Assembly: GCA_902651635.1 (NCBI GenBank)
Contig: CACRSC010000162.1
Span: forward strand, 1 to 39,647
Direction of reading: 5' to 3'
Source: Mastigamoeba balamuthi
Lineage: Eukaryota > Evosea > Mastigamoebida > Mastigamoebidae
DNA: 39,647 nt
Under the pieces are notes generated by a model that had not been told where the DNA came from, searched no databases, and saw nothing but the letters and a program-made list of their open reading frames with translations. Below are positions 12,692 to 22,839 of this stretch, piece by piece. Made by a program: the position numbers and the translations under genes. The stretch's first letter is position 1; the number at the start of each line of letters is the position of its first letter.

Positions 12692-13700
12692 TCAAATGAA
12701 GAAAAAAAGGCAAAAAGTCGCATTTGAAACCGGGAAAAAGAGGTCCGCTATACTCAGGGCCTCTGAAAATAAATATGAAACCGGGAAAAATGAAAATGAA
12801 TGTTTGAAAGGGTAAATCATAGCAGAATTGTAGAAGGTAAAAGTGAAAAACTGAGAGGGCGCTCTGTTTTTCTGCAAAGAGAGGAGGGCTATGGGGAGTA
12901 TAGCTCGTGAGAGACGACCATGAAGGGACTCTGGCATCTCAACGCCTGCCTCTCTTGGCAGAAGGAGAGGACGTGGTCGTGGGTTCCTCATCAGCTGCAG
13001 CAGGACACTTCCTAGTACAGGGAGCACGCCCCTGGATATGCTGTTGACGTTCATGTCTTGTACATTGGGTTTGTTAGTGGTCTCGTCATGCTGCTCGCTC
13101 TTGGTGGTCTTTATCCTTGATGACCTCCGTGTAGGTATTGCACAGGCTCCCTTCTTGGCAGTCCTTGAGAAACTGGCAGTCTCAGTCTCCTCGGGCTTGT
13201 CAGCTTTCTCCTTGGTGGCCTAATCAGCTGAATATGAATCAGATGAGTCATTGCTGAGGTCAAACAGGTTCTGGGTTGAGTTCATTTATTCCTCTGAATA
13301 AAAGGTGAGAACATAAAGGAAAAACAGGGACGCGGAGCTGCTTCAAGATCAGATCTGCCCGAGCCCGTGGTTTGGTGGGGGCACCTGTCTCCAGCTCAGT
13401 GTGAGACTGCAGGATCAGGTTGATCTCTGCGGAAGAGGTCGAGCTCTTGGGCTTCTGCTTCTTGATCAGGCATGTGTCTTTCTTGCTGGACAGGTCATTG
13501 GTCTCCACAGCAGCAGTCTCGTCTTCCTTGTTCCCATTGAACTTGCTGGCATGCAACTGGTCCTCAGCACCAGCAGTATCAGAGATGTTGCCCGAGGCCT
13601 CGGACAGAGCCTTTGGTAAGTTCTCATCCGTATCATTCACTGCACCTCTGCCCCCTTCTTCCTCTTCTTCTTCTTCTTCTTCTCCACCAATTTGTCTGCA
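12692..13700 (-). pseudogene. Lys/Ser-rich convergent gene, left copy, probably broken
   Basis: Read leftward, a frame with a GTG at 13640 gives NDTDENLPKALSEASGN and then a Ser/Lys/Glu-rich stretch with KSSTSSAEINLILQSHTE. A second segment after a plausible acceptor (ttttattcag) begins MNSTQNLFDLSNDSSDSY and later contains TRRSSRIKTTKSEQHDE. These acidic-Ser and basic patches resemble tails of nuclear or chromatin proteins such as topoisomerase II C-termini, but that is only compositional. Segments read well at codon level but need splicing or are interrupted, so I cannot give one clean product. The gene faces the giant gene tail to tail. The duplication boundary cuts it at 13700, where this copy continues into unshared sequence (frame ENYSGSATQAQYSDTEA). 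Confidence 0.45.
13664..13681 (-). repeat. AAG trinucleotide run, six units
   Basis: On the - strand AAG repeats six times inside the small gene. The matching run in the right arm (25934-25957) has eight units. The six-base difference keeps the frame and shows that the arms are separate molecules or loci, not one read copied twice. Confidence 0.85.
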
Positions 13701-13876
13701 GTCACTGCTTCTGTATCTGAATACTGGGCCTGAGTTGCAGATCCACTGTAGTTCTCTTTTGCGTGATAAGAGGACAAGTCAGATTGATAGGGGGAAATAC
13801 AATTATGAGTGAAAAAAGTACAGGGATACCAATGGGAATCGGAGTTGCTGATGAGACAGCAGAATGAACAAACATA

Positions 13877-14031
13877 ATGGAAGTGCCAGGGTATGATGAA
13901 CCCTGGGGTTTGGCAGGAACAGAGATGGTGGCAGAGGCAGCAGCAGTGACAGGAGCAGAGGCAATAGAGCAGTGGACAAAGGTAAACTACGCCCTGCTGT
14001 ACAAGGACCACCCTGAGTGCTTCAACAAGTC
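13877..14031 (+). other. Exon-like segment MEVPGYDEPWG...
   Basis: An ATG at 13877 opens a frame reading MEVPGYDEPWGLAGTEM, then an Ala-rich stretch and KVNYALLYKDHPECFNKS. It stops being coding-like exactly at a strong donor, gtaagt, at 14032. A matching downstream exon is not certain: a segment around 14200 reading LKAMDLMNETTHDTKT is a candidate. I do not recognise the protein. It starts only about 180 bases from the left-arm boundary, on the opposite strand to the small convergent gene, so the two may share an upstream region. Confidence 0.4.
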
Positions 14032-14408
14032 GTAAGTGCCCCCTGTTCTTATATTTTGGTGACTAACAATATATACAGGAGGGGCAGGACGAGCTCAGCC
14101 CGTGCAGTGCAGAGTCCCCATGCATGACAAGGACCAAGAGACCCAGACACAGCCCGCATCAGCTCTCAGACTGTTCTTAAGGCCATGGACCTAATGAACG
14201 AGACCACACACGACACCAAGACTAGGACTGCTGCAGCTGCTCCTGCATAATTTCCCTTTCTGTTCATTATGAACAGACTCTTCCCCCAGATTGAAGCTGC
14301 GCCCTCTCTCACATGCTGACACCAAAAACAATGATTAGTTGATTGAATTCCATTTCATATATATTTTAATTGATGCAGAAAGAGGAAGGAAGGGGAGGGG
14401 AACAGCCT

Positions 14409-14830
14409 GTAGTGAAGGGTTCTGCTACATATTGTAGCGGACCCTGTGTAGTGACACATAGCAAAGGCCTGCATAGCAGTGTGTAGCAGATGGTAGAACT
14501 ATGCACTGCTATGCACCCTTCGCTATGCAGTGTAGCAGACCCTGTGTAGCAGCATGTAGTGAAGACCTGCATGCAGTGTGTAGCAGATGGAAGAACTACA
14601 CGCTACTATGCACTCTTTGCTATGCACTGTAGTGGACCCTGTGTAGCAGCATGTAGCAAAGGCCTGTGTAGCAGTGCATAGTGGATGGTACAACTACACG
14701 CTGCTATGCACCCTTTGCTATACACTGTAGTGGACCTTATGTAGCAGTGCATAGTAAAGGCCTGCATAGTGATGCATTGTTTGACCATTCACTATGCACC
14801 ACTACGCAAGCCTCTGCTATGCACTGCAAC
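14409..14830 (+). repeat. Minisatellite, about four 88-98 bp units
   Basis: Units are marked by the phrase accctgtgtag or a close variant at 14451, 14539, 14636 and 14734, giving spacings of 88, 97 and 98 bases. Each unit contains subrepeats such as tagcagtgtgtagcag, tatgcaccctttgctatgca and tagcaaaggcctg, so there is a second, shorter periodicity. The subrepeats pair with each other (ctatgca against tgcatag) and could form hairpins. Open frames across it on both strands are by-products of the repeat and are not genes. Confidence 0.85.
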
Positions 14831-14861
14831 ATGCTTGACATGCCGTGGCCCCTCATCACAG

Positions 14862-14936
14862 ATGATAACGTGTTGTTTTCTGTGGTGTATGAAGCATGAC
14901 CTTTTGACATAAGAAAACAGTTTCTGTTTGATTCAG
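14862..14936 (+). repeat. Repeat block B, 75 bp
   Basis: This block begins atgataacgtgttgttttct and ends tttctgtttgattcag. It is nearly identical to the reverse complement of 18838-18914; the differences are a few substitutions and a two-base indel. Its last three bases are a cag directly before a coding-like segment, so it can act as the 3' end of an intron. The upstream flank is not shared with the other copy. Confidence 0.9.
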
Positions 14937-15870
14937 AGCTGATGCACAATAAGGATGCAAAGCAGGCAGGCCAGACTTATCAAGGAAATGGGCATTGCAT
15001 GAAGTGTCATGAAGGCAGAAACCCAAGAGGAGTTGAAGAAGATGTGCATGGAGCTGCCATCCAAGGAGTTGATCTATCTCTCTGCTTGAACTCTGTCCCT
15101 CTCGGTATTCATCTCTCTGTGTTTTCTTTCTAATGAGCTGCCTAGGCATTCTGCAACATTAAGGCACATGATCAGATCAGAGCTCTTCACGTCATCATCA
15201 CTGAACCACTTACAAGCAGGAAGAACCTGGAGAAGTGGTTGAAGGAGTTGGACCTGACCAAGAGGCTCAAGCGTGACCAGGACTCTGCATCAAGGTCTGA
15301 GGATGAGGCATGGAACCCCAAGAAGCAGAGTGATGAGAAGAAGAAAAGACCCCACAAGAAGTGCAGAGAAAAAACGATCTTCGTATATTGTATTATCTCG
15401 TGTTATGGCACACCTACCTCGGACAGCTCTCAAGATGCAAAGAGGCTCCGCACCTCTGTGTGGAGTCCGTACGATTTCAGCAATGGGATGCAAATTCTTT
15501 TCAAAGGTGTTTGTACTGCTATTTGTGCAGAATGCAGACAGTTAAGCACAAACATCTGGGCCAGCACCAGTGGTCACGGAAGCTGCCATGGGAGGTGTGT
15601 TTTCATCACGCAGCTTCACAGGCCCACAGACTTCTTCTTCTACCAGAGAACATCTCAGGGGATCCCGCAGGACGTCTTGAGGCAGGCATACACTCCCTTG
15701 CTTCAATTCTCTGATAACAATCCCAGAATGCTGTGGCATCTGAGACTGCAAGGCCTTCTCAGGTGCCAGTGATACATTTCGAGAAGGCACCCGAGCCACA
15801 GGAACCAGTCAAGCCCCACTCTCTGCCAGCAGTACCACAGCTCACTGAGACACATGTACCACAGCCAAGG
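14937..15870 (+). pseudogene. Decayed Lys-rich exons, + strand
   Basis: Several coding-like segments follow one another but do not form one clean frame. One reads MQSRQARLIKEMGIA and, further on, AETQEELKKMCMELPSKELI. A second (about 15164-15360) reads HDQIRALHVIITEPLTSRKN and then LEKWLKELDLTKRLKRDQDS, ending in a Lys-rich tail. A third (about 15720-15870) is Pro-rich and reads SQVPVIHFEKAPEPQEPVKP. The segments are separated by sequence with pyrimidine-rich, intron-like stretches and also by a few interruptions, so I read this as a broken gene or gene fragments. No family is recognised. Codon use is much less GC-rich than in the surface-protein genes nearby. Confidence 0.4.
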
Positions 15871-16316
15871 GCCACGTGCACAGCAAGTGATAAAGTAATG
15901 CGCACATACAGGCACCACAGCATGCACAGGAGGAGCCCGGGGCATGTAAACGGCCTAGGACCATGTACGGCTAGTATGGCATGGTTTATAGGACCAGGCC
16001 TATAGACGAGTTGCTGATATTCAATCAAGAATCGTGTTTTTTTCCCATAAAGTAGATACTACACGCCGCGCAGTACTCGCATACCATCTCAACTGAGCGC
16101 CCGGACCCGCAGACAGCACTGCGCTGTACTCCGCTCGTGGTCTCACAACACTCAGGGGGTGTGGACGCTTTTCCGCTATTGATTTGTTGGCCGGTTTAGG
16201 CAAAAGTAGCAGTGTCCTCTCTGGGCTGGTTTTCCCACCCCACCCACACACGCACCTTGAGGTATTTTTTAATTACTGTGCATCAGGCGTCGGTGTGTGC
16301 CTGGGTTCGGTAACCC
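15871..16316 (+). promoter_or_regulatory. Upstream region of EGF-CUB gene
   Basis: This is the interval between the decayed exons and the ATG at 16317. Composition changes here from mixed to GC-rich. I see no clear TATA box. Nothing else identifiable is present, so the promoter assignment rests only on position. Confidence 0.25.
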
Positions 16317-18748
16317 ATGCCCGCGTCCTCGCCAATCGTTGTGCTGGCGCTAGCCGCCCTGTGTGCGGCCCAGGTGCGTTAGCAGCCTCCGCCCGGCGCA
16401 ACGCCAACGGCAGTGCCGGTTACAAGCAAAGAAAACAAGCAGAATCCCCTATCCCTGCTGACTGCAAACGCCGTGCAGCCCTTCTCGGCCCCTGCGCCCG
16501 TCACGATCTGGCTGGCGGGCAGCAGGAGCGCGCCGCTGGTGTCCACTGGCATCGTGAGCGCCACACCGGCGCTGTCGCTGACGGCCCTCAACGAGACGGT
16601 GTCGCTCGCTTGGGTCAACGATGCCCACAGCCCAGACATACGCTTCAAACTCACGCAGACCTTCACCGTCACGAAGGCTTCCAGCAGCGGCTTCACGCTG
16701 GACCCCCCCGAGGGCCCCGTGGCGCTGCACGGCCTCGCGCAGGCGCAGAGCGTGCCGGCAACCGAGACGGCGTGGAACGCGACGGTGAGCTGCACGGCGG
16801 GGTTCAGCGGGAGGCTCGACGTCGAGCTGCTCGTGTGGAACAGCCAGACGGGCCTCGTCTACGCGCCCGTGCGCATGTCGGTCGATGTCGTGTGCAGCAG
16901 GCCCGGCTGCGACGCCAGCTGCGGCGCCAACGGCCACGGCTCGTGCAGGTGCGTCGTGGCCCTCCAAAATCGCAACTCAACGAACATTCGTTGGTCCCAC
17001 ATCCCGAATTGCCCGAATTGAGAATCGGACCGTCACACACACCTTCAGCAGACCGCACAGCGCCTCACAGGCAGCCCCCCCGCGTGTGCAGACACCTGCT
17101 GGGGCAGTGCGTGTGCAGCGACGGGTTCGAGGGGACCGGCTGCACGTTCAAGATGGACCCGCCACAGCGCGAGCTCTGCCCCGCTCAGCCCCTGCAGGTC
17201 GACCTCTGGATCCCGGGGCTGCCGACGACGGGCCAGGAGTGGATCGACGTCTGGTGCGGCGGCTGCGTCTTCCCCACCGACGCCGACTGGCGCTACGTGT
17301 GGCCCTGGTCGCAGCACATCGACACGCGCATCCCCCCGCCCAAGCAGGAGTTAAGGGCACGCAGCCACCGCAGCCACCGCACGGCCTGACGCGCACTGAG
17401 CAGATGAACAGGACGCTGCTGACACTGCTGACGCCGGGGACCGTGTACCTGTCTGTGTACCGGTCGACGTTCGCGAGCACAATGGGGTGGTCGACGTACA
17501 GGATCAAGAACTGGAGCGAGTGCGGCTACGACGCCTCGTGCGCCAGCGACACGGCCTGCGGGGGCGGGCAGTGCGTCAAGGGCTCCTGCCAGTGCCCCGA
17601 CGGCCTCTGGGGCGCGCGCTGCGAGCGCGGGTGCACGTCCAACGTCACGCGCGTGTTCACGGCGAGGAACGGCACGATACGGTCCGACAGGGGGGCCAAG
17701 GCCCAGAACGACTCGTTCTACACGCAGAACTCGCAGTGCGCGTGGGCCGTCAGCCCGCAGGGCAGGCGCGGCAAGGACTGGGACTACATACACATCTCGT
17801 TCGAGTTCATCGACCTCGGCGACGGCGACTCGATCGACGTCCTCAGGGGCGCTGACCCCAAGACCGCCGTCCTCGACACGTCGTTCACCTCCTCGTCGCC
17901 CCCGGTCTCGTGGAAGATCCGCTCCGCCTCGGCGCTGATCCGCTTCAACACGGACTTCAGCAACGGCGGCAACGGGTTCATGATCAAGTACAAGGTCGAG
18001 AAGGACCCCGGTGCCCACCAATGCCCTCTGCCCTCTGCTCTCCTTGCTCCGCTGTCTCGATCAACTGACTCCTCCCTGTCCCCGCGCTCGTCTGTAGACT
18101 ACACACTCGTGATCGCTCTGCCCGTGGCCATCGGTGGCGCGCTGCTGCTCGGAGCATTCGGGGTAGCCAGCGCATACGGCTGCATCTACTGGTAATTCCG
18201 ACCAGTGCTTTTCGGGTTACGGGTTTCCGGGTTTTTGCTTTTTTGAACGAATTTTGTCGAATGCAGAATGCGGGTTTATGGGTTTTTCGCTTGGAGAAAA
18301 CACCACACCCTTTTGAGAGACGACCCACTTTGCCTACGTTGGCTGGTGGATTATCCGTGAGTGGGTCAAGTCTTTTCAGTGACTTCATTCAACTCATGAC
18401 GGGCGACGCTGACGCAGCCGCAAGAGGGGGAGGAAGGACCCCAAGCCACTCAACCTGCCCGTCGAGGCGGAGCTGGACAAGCCGACGGGAATTTCGTTCT
18501 CCACGGTGACGCCGTTCGACGAGGTCATGACGGTAATGGCCAGCACGATAGCGTCCGGCGGCGTCGTCGCCTCGCCCACCTCGGGGTCCTCGGACGGGCA
18601 GATACAGATGGTCAAGACGCCTGTCTTCCACGTCGAGTCGCCGTCAACGACGATGGGGTTCGTGGACATCACCTCCTACGCGAACTCCGGAGCCAACGCG
18701 CCAAACTCGACGGGCGACCACGGGTCTTCCGCAAACCCTGCAAAGTAA
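16317..18748 (+). CDS. EGF-CUB single-pass surface protein, six exons (614 aa)
   Basis: Exons 16317-16373, 16443-16948, 17092-17349, 17412-18010, 18098-18191 and 18418-18748 join in frame to a TAA. Introns are 62-226 bases with donors gtgcgt, gtgcgt, gttaag, gtgccc and gtaatt, all ending in AG. The product opens with a signal peptide (MPASSPIVVLALAALCAAQ). An EGF-like module at about 175-206 contains CGANGHGSC and CVCSDGFEGTGC, and a second at about 311-348 contains CGGGQCVKGSCQCPDG. A CUB domain at about 348-470 has the CxW pair (QCAWAV), FIDLGDGDSIDVL and a closing FNTDFSNGGNGFMIKY. A transmembrane helix at about 475-503 is followed by a CRKRGRK stop-transfer patch and a Ser/Thr-rich cytoplasmic tail of about 109 residues. 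In animals such modules serve adhesion and ligand binding; the ligand here is unknown. Both EGF modules and the CUB support a receptor or adhesin at the cell surface. Confidence 0.85.
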
Positions 18749-18837
18749 CCGTGTCGAGGAGCACGCCACGGAGCACGCCATCAGAGAGAGAGAGAGAGGA
18801 TGAGCAATCAACATTACTAGCAACAAAAAAACACCCA
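18749..18837. repeat. Short spacer with GA run
   Basis: This stretch lies between the TAA of the EGF-CUB gene and repeat block B. It contains an (AG) dinucleotide run at about 18783-18798. A repeated phrase, gagcacgcca, occurs twice at about 18759-18779. No gene is seen. Confidence 0.6.
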
Positions 18838-18990
18838 CTGAATCAAACAGAAACTGTTTTCACTTATGTCGAAAGGTCACGCTCAGTACACCACAGAAAA
18901 CAACACGTTATCATAACAGAGGTTAAAACGAATTTGAAAAACTGTCAAAATTTGAAAAAGGAAAAATCGGAAAACAGCAAAAAGTAACGA
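18838..18990 (-). repeat. Composite repeat A+B
   Basis: Read on the - strand, the first part (18990-18915) matches 25837-25914 and the second part (18914-18838) matches 14862-14936. The two parts meet with no spacer at ctctgtt/atgataacg. This is the only place in the window where A and B are joined; the other two sites carry one half each. It may be the older intact sequence, with the other two copies broken at the same point. It lies directly 3' of the EGF-CUB gene, at the switch from GC-rich to AT-rich DNA. Confidence 0.85.
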
Positions 18991-20084
18991 AAAAGATATG
19001 AGAAACGTAAAACTTGAGGATGAAAAAAGAAAAGTGCCAAAAAAGAAGAAGGGAAAGAGGACTGAGCAGTTTCAAGTTGACAGCATTCAACAAAGAAAGA
19101 ATCAAATGAAACGCTTAGTCATGTATTGCTCAATTGCCAGCGATTGAAGAAAGAAAACCAAAGAAGTTATGAGAAACACGAAGCAGAAACACAAAACCAA
19201 TGAAAGAACAGGTTGCAATGACTCTGATGAGAGAGAACCAGAATTAAGTGAGACTAAGAACGAAACTGTAACTCTATCTTGTCTTTCTCTTCTTGGAGCC
19301 AGAAGAGAGCAAACGCTGCTCACGCTGTGCAGATGCCTTGTCCAGTGCCTGGTCTGCTTCCTCTTCTTCCTTGGACTCAGTGGTCCCTCTTCTTTCTGCC
19401 TCTTATAGCAGGCTTCCTCCTCTGGGTCGTGCTTCAATGGCCTCTTTCTCACAGGGACTTAATCTCTTCCTCTGCCTCTTCCTTACTCTTAGCCTCGTCC
19501 TTGTCCTTCTTCTCTGAGGCTTCCTCCCCTCTGCTGGCCAGTTCTGCCGGTGGCTTGTCCCTGTCCATGGTCTCTGCAAAACAATCAGAGAAACATAAAT
19601 TGCAGAGAGTACCCTCTAAGTGCTTGAGATCGCCCATCATGAAGTTTTTCGAAGTTCTGAGGATGCTGGCAAGTGATTTCACAGGAGCCTGCAACTGTGT
19701 AGCTGACGTGCTCTCTATTGAATTGCTAAAAGGAACAAAGGAAAATTGGCACCTTTCGCACTGGGTTCCTCTGCTGGTGTCTCTGCTGGTGTCAAACGAA
19801 CAGGAGAAATGAGCTCAGCTGTTGCTTTCGCAAGTCAAAGATGACGTGCTTCCTCCTTCAGGCAGAGGGCTTCCTTGCGAAGCACTACTTCCTGGGGTGC
19901 TGCAGAAGGAGCAGGGGAGACGACCCAGGGTCAGGTCCAGTCCGGGTTCCTACTGGAGTTGCTACAGGAGTAGCCAGAGACTGGTACTAAGAAGTTGGTG
20001 AATCAAGGCAACAACAGGTAGCATACCATCTGCAGGGGAAGGAACGAGAGGTATAGGGGTATAGTGACAGCTGCTTGAACAGGT

Positions 20085-20323
20085 GGAACAATGAGTGAAG
20101 GGGCTGCTGCAGAAGGAGCAGCAGCAGCATCAGCAGCAGCAGGCAAAACTGGTGGCTGTGACCTTGGGAGCTCAGCAGAAGCATCCTTGGCATCCGGCAT
20201 TGGTGTGTCCTGAGAGGCAGACCCACCAATTGAGGCACCACACACAGGAGCCATATTCTCTTCCGTCTTGTGGATCAGTACTGCTGAGGACTTGGAGAAA
20301 CTGTGAAGGAGCCGGAAGTTCTC
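20085..20323 (-). other. Ala/Pro-rich exon-like segment
   Basis: This segment directly follows the 55-base intron and reads, on the - strand, GELPAPSQFLQVLSSTDPQD, then APVCGASIGGSASQDTPMPD and an Ala/Pro-rich stretch. The plus strand here shows interrupted CAG-type repeats (about 20106-20146) that encode the Ala run in this frame. It is part of the decayed gene spanning 19102-22660, and probably a disordered linker. Confidence 0.4.
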
Positions 20324-20378
20324 CTGCTATCACAGTTAGTCTTTTATCTCCGGTGATAAAGAGAAAAAAGGGAATTAC
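20324..20378 (-). other. Intron of 55 bases in the decayed - strand gene
   Basis: On the - strand the sequence reads gtaattcc at the donor, gactaactgtg as a branch site and gatagcag at the acceptor. Removing it joins NTRLDAIILLET to GELPAPSQFLQVL. Inside it lies one copy of the 16-bp near-palindrome (20344-20359). The gtaatt donor is the same as in intron 5 of the EGF-CUB gene and in the proposed first intron of giant copy 2. Confidence 0.6.
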
Positions 20379-22766
20379 CGTTTCAAGCAGGATAATGGCA
20401 TCAAGTCTGGTATTCGAAGGCAGCAGAGGTGGATTCTGCGATAGATCAAGGCTGATCTGACCCGTGTGGCTCGGACATACACTCACAACTGCACACTCTA
20501 GATCTGACTGTTAGGAATAACAATTGAAAATGAACAGACTCTCTGGGTTCAGTAGCACTATCACTTGGCTGAGAACCGTGTTCTGCTGCTGGTGCATAGC
20601 GACAACAAGAAGGTTCAGTTGGTACAACTCTCAGATGGCTGTCCACTTAGTGCTTAATGCCATTATGTTGGTGAAGCAGAGTCCAGGGTTGCCAAGAACC
20701 TCTGAGCAATCGGCTCATAGACCCGCGAGGCTGTAATCTAAGTACAGTCAACCAAGAAGTAATCAGACCTCGACTGGGTAGAGGGTCTTGTTCCAGTTCA
20801 GCCTCTTCTTTTCTGACAGGTCAGCCAGCACAATGGTCTTCTCAATCACAGCGGATGCAACAATGACTTTCTCCACAGTCTTGACCTTTCCCCACATCAC
20901 CGCAGTAGTCACTGGGCCCCGACCCTACATGGTATCTGCAGTAGGGGCATCCTCGCAGTCCATGAATTTGCCCTGCTGCAGGGCTGACCAGAGAACCTTG
21001 AGCTGTGTACCAGAGAAAGATGATCTTTTCTGAGTAGCCATGTTAATGACCCGCATCTGAGTCTTGACCTTTTCAAACAAACCAGCTGCTGTCTCCATGG
21101 CACTATACAGCAGACGGGTTTGCTTTCTGGCCAGATGGCTCTCCAGAACCTTCCTGTAACAATTGTGAGTTGTACAGTTATTGCTGACGATAACCTGATA
21201 AAAGACAAGACAGCCTCCACGGGGTACTTCCACAGGGATGACATCTCGAATGAGATGATGGAGACAGTGTCAATGCCAGGGATCTTGCTGACCTCGTCGA
21301 ACAGCTTGTTCTGGTCCTTCATACTTCACTTGATGATCTTCATTGTGATCAGGGACATCTTCTTGTAGTTCTGCTCCGACTTGAAGAAGTCATTGTACAG
21401 CTATTACACAGTGAGAAGCCAATGTGTGCACAAGTTTGCACTTACTGCTCCCATGCTCTGAAGCATAGCGACTATGTACTTGTCCATTGCTGCTTTGCAC
21501 TTCACCTTCAAGCTCTTTTCCTGATGCTCAGATACACCTCTGGACTTGCTGCTCTTCTGGTCCTGGTCGTTTTCCATCTTTCTCAAACTGGCTTCCTCGA
21601 TTGCCTCAACAGCCTCTCTGTGCATTGCAGAGAGCAGATCATTTGTGTAGCCCACTTAGCCCACTTGACATATGTGAAGAAGTGGTCCGGGGCATGCATG
21701 TGCATGGTAGCCTGAAGTCCTTGCAACAGCATAAGAATCTGGTTATCAGTGAGAACGATGTCAGCCATCACAATCTCCATGACTATGGCCTTGCCCATTA
21801 TCTCTCTCCGACACACAATTCAGTATTATAGCCAGCAATAAATCCCTATATGTCTGGACGAGAAGCAACGAGATGCCATGTGTTGCTGTCCAAGCACATG
21901 TATTGCACCTTATCAAACAGTGGTATAGTAAAATTGACAGCCTCTATGGGTCTCTTGGTGTATGCAACAGCCACGCTGCGAATACAGAAGACGTTCTTCT
22001 TCTCTGGGGCCTCCTTCTCCAGAACAACTACCCACCCAGTGAACCTCATCCAGCCATGGGACTTGATTTGTTTGGCAAGCATGGCCACTTGTGAGGAGTC
22101 TGCATCTCTAAGTACCCCTTTGCAAACCCCAGTTTTTGCTATGGTCAAAATTACATGAAAGTAGTATAATTTTCGGTAGAAAAACGAGTTTCAAACCAAG
22201 AAAATAAGTGAAAACACGAAAACAAAGGAAAAACGTGGAAGCCCCATCCTCTGGAATTGCAGGGATGTCTTCGACTTGATAGGGGACCATTATCAGCAGT
22301 ACACTCAGAGTTGGTGCAATGCCTAACAGCTTTGGCTGAACGACCTCTCTCTTTATGTCGATTGCCCTCTTGGTCTCTTTGAGAAGCAGTGTTAAGACAA
22401 AGTATGACTTTGTGACATTACCAGTTATGGTATCAGGGAAGAGAAGTGGAAGTAGTCAGTGGTTGAAGTTGTTCTCTTTCTCCATCACATCTAAGTGGCT
22501 TTGCTCTATGCTCTTGTGCACTTCCTTCACCTGCTCATCATGCTCCTTTTTTCTTTCCTTGTTCTTCTTCACAATAAAGGCAGAATGAAAGAAGGAAGCC
22601 TCAGAAAAGAAGGACTCTTCCTTCTTCTTCCCCTTCTTCATCTGGTTGTCTCCAACTGTTATCGCCTGAGATTAAACAAACAACTGACTGTTATTACTGG
22701 CAATTAAACAGCTGAGCATTAACAAAGACTGACCAGCATTGCCCAAACTGTTAACAATCAATAATT

Positions 22767-22808
22767 CTTTATCACTGGCAATAAATAATGCTATTGCCAG
22801 TGATAAAG
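22767..22808. repeat. Perfect 17-bp hairpin built from two motif copies
   Basis: The left arm ctttatcactggcaata (22767-22783) pairs fully with tattgccagtgataaag (22792-22808) over a short loop. Both arms are copies of the 16-bp motif, so two adjacent copies make one long stem. It lies just upstream of the CGCTA-rich tract. Confidence 0.9.
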
Positions 22809-22839
22809 TATGCAGACATAAAGCTACAATCAGATCATA

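Larger units (their letters stand above)
10..13700 (+). repeat. Left arm of giant inverted duplication
   Basis: This arm reads the same as the reverse complement of 25915-39635. From about 7940 to 13640 matched left and right positions add up to 39621 with no net length change, so there are no net indels over more than 5.6 kb. Around 4100-5200 the sum is 39669 and at the gene start 39660, showing small indels further out. The outermost shared bases are at left 10, where gtcgaatgcggtgta begins, and the innermost at 13700, where tgcagacaaattgg ends. The arm contains a whole giant membrane-protein gene plus most of a small convergent gene. Similarity is uneven: near-identical blocks alternate with diverged ones. 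It could be a real palindromic duplication or an assembly join of two related copies. Confidence 0.93.
19102..22660 (-). pseudogene. Decayed multi-exon gene, - strand, unknown family
   Basis: Read leftward from 22660, a series of coding-like segments appears. They include a Lys-rich start (MKKGKKKEESFFSEASFF), then SYFVLTLLLKETKRAIDIKR, then KNVFCIRSVAVAYTKRPIEA, NQILMLLQGLQATMHMHAPD, QNKLFDEVSKIPGIDTVSII, ARKQTRLLYSAMETAAGLFE and a charged end (EEASEKKDKDEAKSKEEAEE). Segment order and strand are consistent over 3.5 kb and at least one intron is convincing (20324-20378). Several stops and frame changes interrupt the reading, so I call it broken. I recognise no family; it could be a host gene remnant or the gene of an old mobile element. 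Base composition is moderate, unlike the GC-rich surface genes. Confidence 0.5.

Noticed and set aside
12692-13700. Assignment of the small convergent gene to topoisomerase II or a named chromatin protein
   Set aside because: The similarity is only in composition (acidic-Ser and basic patches); no catalytic or domain motif is visible.
14366-14949. Short frames rich in Cys, His and Tyr on both strands
   Set aside because: They are produced by the minisatellite repeat, not by genes.
13877-22660. A changed genetic code in which a stop codon is read as an amino acid
   Set aside because: Coding-like pieces in the spacer are interrupted by all three stop codons, and the intact genes end normally at TGA and TAA. 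Decay is simpler.
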